Origin: Cryomorphaceae bacterium
GTDB taxonomy: Bacteria > Bacteroidota > Bacteroidia > Flavobacteriales > BACL11
Reading direction: 5' to 3'
Assembly: GCA_949531795.1 (NCBI GenBank)
Contig: CATIQX010000046.1
Coordinates: 1 to 9,188, forward strand
DNA length: 9,188 nt
A program made the translations under genes and the position numbers. The notes beneath the pieces were generated by a model. That model had not been told where the DNA came from, did no database searches, and was given only the letters and a program-made list of their open reading frames with translations. Of the stretch, positions 7,301 to 9,188 are shown in pieces (the first letter of the stretch is position 1; the number at the start of each line of letters is the position of its first letter).

Positions 7301-8647
7301 ATTGAAATTGTAATTAGTAGATCTGCTGAAACTAGAGTAATTGATGATAAGAATGGAGTAATTCTTTCTACGAAAATTGTTCCTTATGGTTCTACTATAT
7401 TTATTAAAGATGGAAATGTTAAGAAAGGTGATGTTATTTGTGAGTGGGATCCTTATAATGCTGTAATTATTTCAGAGGTTGCTGGTAAGGTAGAGTTTGT
7501 TGATATTGAGGAAGGTGTTTCTTATCGTACTGAATCAGATGAGCAGACAGGTTATCAGGAAAAAGTAATAATTGATAGTAGAAATAGAAAAAGTTCTCCA
7601 ACTATTCAAATTGGTGATAAAAACTATAGTGTTCCTGTAGGTTCTCATTTAGCTGTTGAGGATTCGAGTAAAATTAAAGCGGGTGCTATCTTGGCTAAGA
7701 TTCCAAGGTCAGGAGGTTCATCTGGGGATATTACAGGTGGTCTTCCAAGAGTAACAGAAATGTTTGAAGCAAGAAACCCTTCTAACCCTGCTGTTGTTTC
7801 TGAAATTGATGGTTCTGTATCATTTGGAAAAATTAAAAGAGGAAACAGAGAGGTAATTATTACGTCAAAAAATGGTGAAACTAAAAAATACTTAATTAAA
7901 TTATCTAAGCAAATTTTAGTGCAAGAGAATGATTATGTAAAGTCAGGTCTTCCTCTTTGTGATGGGGTTATTACTCCTGCAGATATTTTGGCAATTAAAG
8001 GTATAGTTTCTGTACAACAATACATTGTAAATGAAATTCAAGATGTATATCGCCTACAAGGGGTAAAGATTAATGATAAACATTTTGAAGTTTTGGTAAG
8101 ACAAATGATGCGTAAAGTAAAAATTGCTGATTCTGGGGATACTTATTTCTTAGAGAATTCATTAGTTGGAAAAGAAAGTTTTAATGAGCAAAATGACAAG
8201 ATTTTTGGAATGAAGTTTGTAACTGATGCTGGTGATTCGGAAGAATTAAAAGCGGGTCAAATTATTTCACCAAGAGAGTTAAGAGAGGAGAATTCTAGAT
8301 TGAAGCGTAAAGATATGAAAGAAGTTGAATCAAGAGGAGCTATATCTGCAGTTGCAACTCCAATTCTTCAAGGAATAACAAGAGCTTCATTGCAAGTAGA
8401 TTCTTGGATCTCAGCTGCATCATTCCAGCAAACTACTAAAGTACTTAACGAGGCTGCAATTAATGCTAAGCGTGATAACTTAATAGGATTAAAAGAGAAT
8501 GTAATTATTGGTAAGAAAATACCAGCAGGTACAGGATTAATTCAAGCAAGCGAAACTATTGTTGGTTCTCAAGCTGAGTACGATAAATTAATGAATTCAG
8601 ATACTAATGAGGCAGTTACTGAAACAGTAACTTCATTAGAAGAGTAA
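4352..8647 (+). CDS. rpoC: DNA-directed RNA polymerase subunit beta-prime
   Basis: RpoC carries the catalytic magnesium site of RNA polymerase and much of the DNA-holding clamp. From the ATG at 4352 the protein has 1431 residues. Visible features in order are:
- N-terminal zinc ribbon with Cys66, Cys68, Cys81 and Cys84 (ECHCGKYK...CDRCGVEV);
- [20 protein letters not shown] (351-370);
- active-site motif NADFDGD (476-482) with the three Mg-binding aspartates 478, 480 and 482;
- bridge helix around 777-812 ([16 protein letters not shown]);
- second zinc site with Cys822, Cys896, Cys903 and Cys906;
- trigger loop starting at [11 protein letters not shown] (His944);
- an SI3-type insertion of about 170 residues at about 953-1123;
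- resumption at [18 protein letters not shown] and the conserved C-terminal [13 protein letters not shown].
A TTG at 4337 would add five residues and overlap rpoB by 8 bases. ATG is preferred because MRNTKNNRQ gives the usual N-terminal extent. All catalytic and zinc residues are intact. Confidence 0.98.
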   Translation: [1431 protein letters not shown]

Positions 8648-8660
8648 AATAATAATAATT

Positions 8661-8975
8661 ATGTCAGGTGAAAATAAAAAGGATGGACTAAATATTGAGC
8701 TTACTGAAGAGATAGCTGAAGGGACTTATAGCAATTTAGCTATTATTAATCATTCTCCATCAGAATTTGTAGTTGATTTTATTCAAATGATGCCAGGAAT
8801 TCCTAAAGCTAAAGTTAAGTCGAGAGTTATTTTAACTCCTCAACATGCTAAACGTTTAATGAAGGCACTTGCAGATAATGTAAGTAAATTTGAAAATCAG
8901 CATGGAGAGATAAAAGATATTGATCCATCTGCTGGAATGCCAATAAATTTTGGAGGACCCACACCATTAGCATAA
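8661..8975 (+). CDS. DUF3467 family protein of unknown function
   Basis: This 104-residue protein has no known function, and I assign it to the DUF3467 family from memory of Bacteroidota homologues. The conserved core is EGTYSNLAIINHSPSEFVVD (20-39), then MMPGIPKAKVKSRVILTPQH and AKRLMKALADNVSKFENQHG. The C-terminus (PSAGMPINFGGPTPLA) is short, Pro/Gly-rich and probably disordered. No signal peptide, transmembrane segment or cysteine pair is visible, so it is likely a soluble cytoplasmic protein. The ATG at 8661 lies 13 bases after the rpoC stop, preceded by an (AAT)4 run and no Shine-Dalgarno sequence. It is followed by the terminator at 8995-9023, so it appears to be the last gene of the rpoBC operon. 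That position, which I recall as common in Bacteroidota, suggests but does not show a link to transcription. Family call is strong; role is unknown. Confidence 0.9.
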   Translation: MSGENKKDGLNIELTEEIAEGTYSNLAIINHSPSEFVVDFIQMMPGIPKAKVKSRVILTPQHAKRLMKALADNVSKFENQHGEIKDIDPSAGMPINFGGPTPLA

Positions 8976-8994
8976 TTTGTAAAATTATAAAACT

Positions 8995-9023
8995 AAAAAA
9001 GCCTGCAATTGCAGGCTTTTTTT
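8995..9023. terminator. Bidirectional intrinsic terminator, perfect palindrome
   Basis: GCCTGC (9001-9006), AATT loop and GCAGGC (9011-9016) form a GC-rich hairpin in otherwise AT-rich DNA. Six A (8995-9000) precede it and seven T (9017-9023) follow. A/T pairing extends the perfect inverted repeat to 28 bp (8995-9022). Read on the plus strand it terminates the rpoC-DUF3467 transcript 20 bases after the DUF3467 stop. Read on the minus strand it has the same form and lies 18 bases past the pruA stop. It therefore probably serves both converging genes. Confidence 0.92.
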
Positions 9024-9040
9024 ATGTTTAATATTTAAGT

Positions 9041-9188
9041 TTATTTTCCTAAAAAAGGGTACTTATAATCTGTTGCTGGTACAAATGTTTCTTTAATTGT
9101 TCTTGGTGAAACCCATCTTAATAAATTTAAGATTGATCCTGCCTTATCATTTGTTCCTGAACCTCTAGCACCACCAAAAGGTTGTTGA
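9041..9188 (-). CDS. pruA: 1-pyrroline-5-carboxylate dehydrogenase, C-terminal end only (partial)
   Basis: Reading the minus strand from the right edge gives 48 codons and a TAA stop at 9043-9041; the rest of the gene lies beyond the window. The enzyme oxidises L-glutamate 5-semialdehyde (in equilibrium with 1-pyrroline-5-carboxylate) to L-glutamate using NAD+, the last step of proline catabolism, in the cytoplasm. The visible tail begins QQPFGGARGSGTNDKAG and continues LLRWVSPRTIKETFVPATDY to the end. The QPFGGAR-SGTNDK block followed by LRW-SP-IKET is the hallmark C-terminus of the ALDH4-type P5C dehydrogenases and separates them from other aldehyde dehydrogenases. The catalytic cysteine and NAD-binding parts are not in the window, so integrity cannot be judged. 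The full family length is about 540 residues. It converges on the rpoBC operon, and the two share the terminator between them; no functional link is implied. Confidence 0.93.
   Translation of the reverse strand, partial: QQPFGGARGSGTNDKAGSILNLLRWVSPRTIKETFVPATDYKYPFLGK

Overview
The window is a stretch of core genome from a low-GC member of the Bacteroidota, most probably a flavobacterium-like lineage. Four things point there: the RpoB and RpoC sequences resemble the flavobacterial forms, with RpoB of 1269 and RpoC of about 1431 residues; a DUF3467 gene follows rpoC directly; none of the plus-strand starts is preceded by a Shine-Dalgarno sequence; and the DNA is very AT-rich, with short A-rich leaders. 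Family assignments come from reading the proteins, not from a database search, so no genus is offered.

Layout: positions 1-56 are an A-rich leader. Next come rplL (ribosomal stalk protein bL12, 57-434), a 100-base gap with a long AT-rich hairpin and a T7 run (435-534), rpoB (535-4344, TTG start), rpoC (4352-8647, 7 bases after the rpoB stop), and a 104-residue DUF3467 protein (8661-8975, 13 bases after the rpoC stop). A perfect palindrome flanked by A and T runs (8995-9023) closes the plus-strand unit. Beyond it, on the minus strand, lie the last 48 codons of a 1-pyrroline-5-carboxylate dehydrogenase gene (pruA), which converges on the same terminator. No stretch of more than about 100 bases lacks a gene.

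The plus-strand genes form the classic rplL-rpoB-rpoC transcription/translation operon. rplL makes the multicopy ribosomal stalk, while rpoB and rpoC make the two large catalytic subunits of RNA polymerase. The hairpin between rplL and rpoB sits where an attenuator could lower rpoBC expression relative to the ribosomal protein, as is known in E. coli. pruA belongs to proline catabolism and is unrelated; only its 3' end is here.

I found no mobile element, CRISPR array, RNA gene or evident foreign gene. The least understood item is the DUF3467 protein at the end of the RNA polymerase operon, which is a reasonable but unproven candidate for a transcription-linked function.
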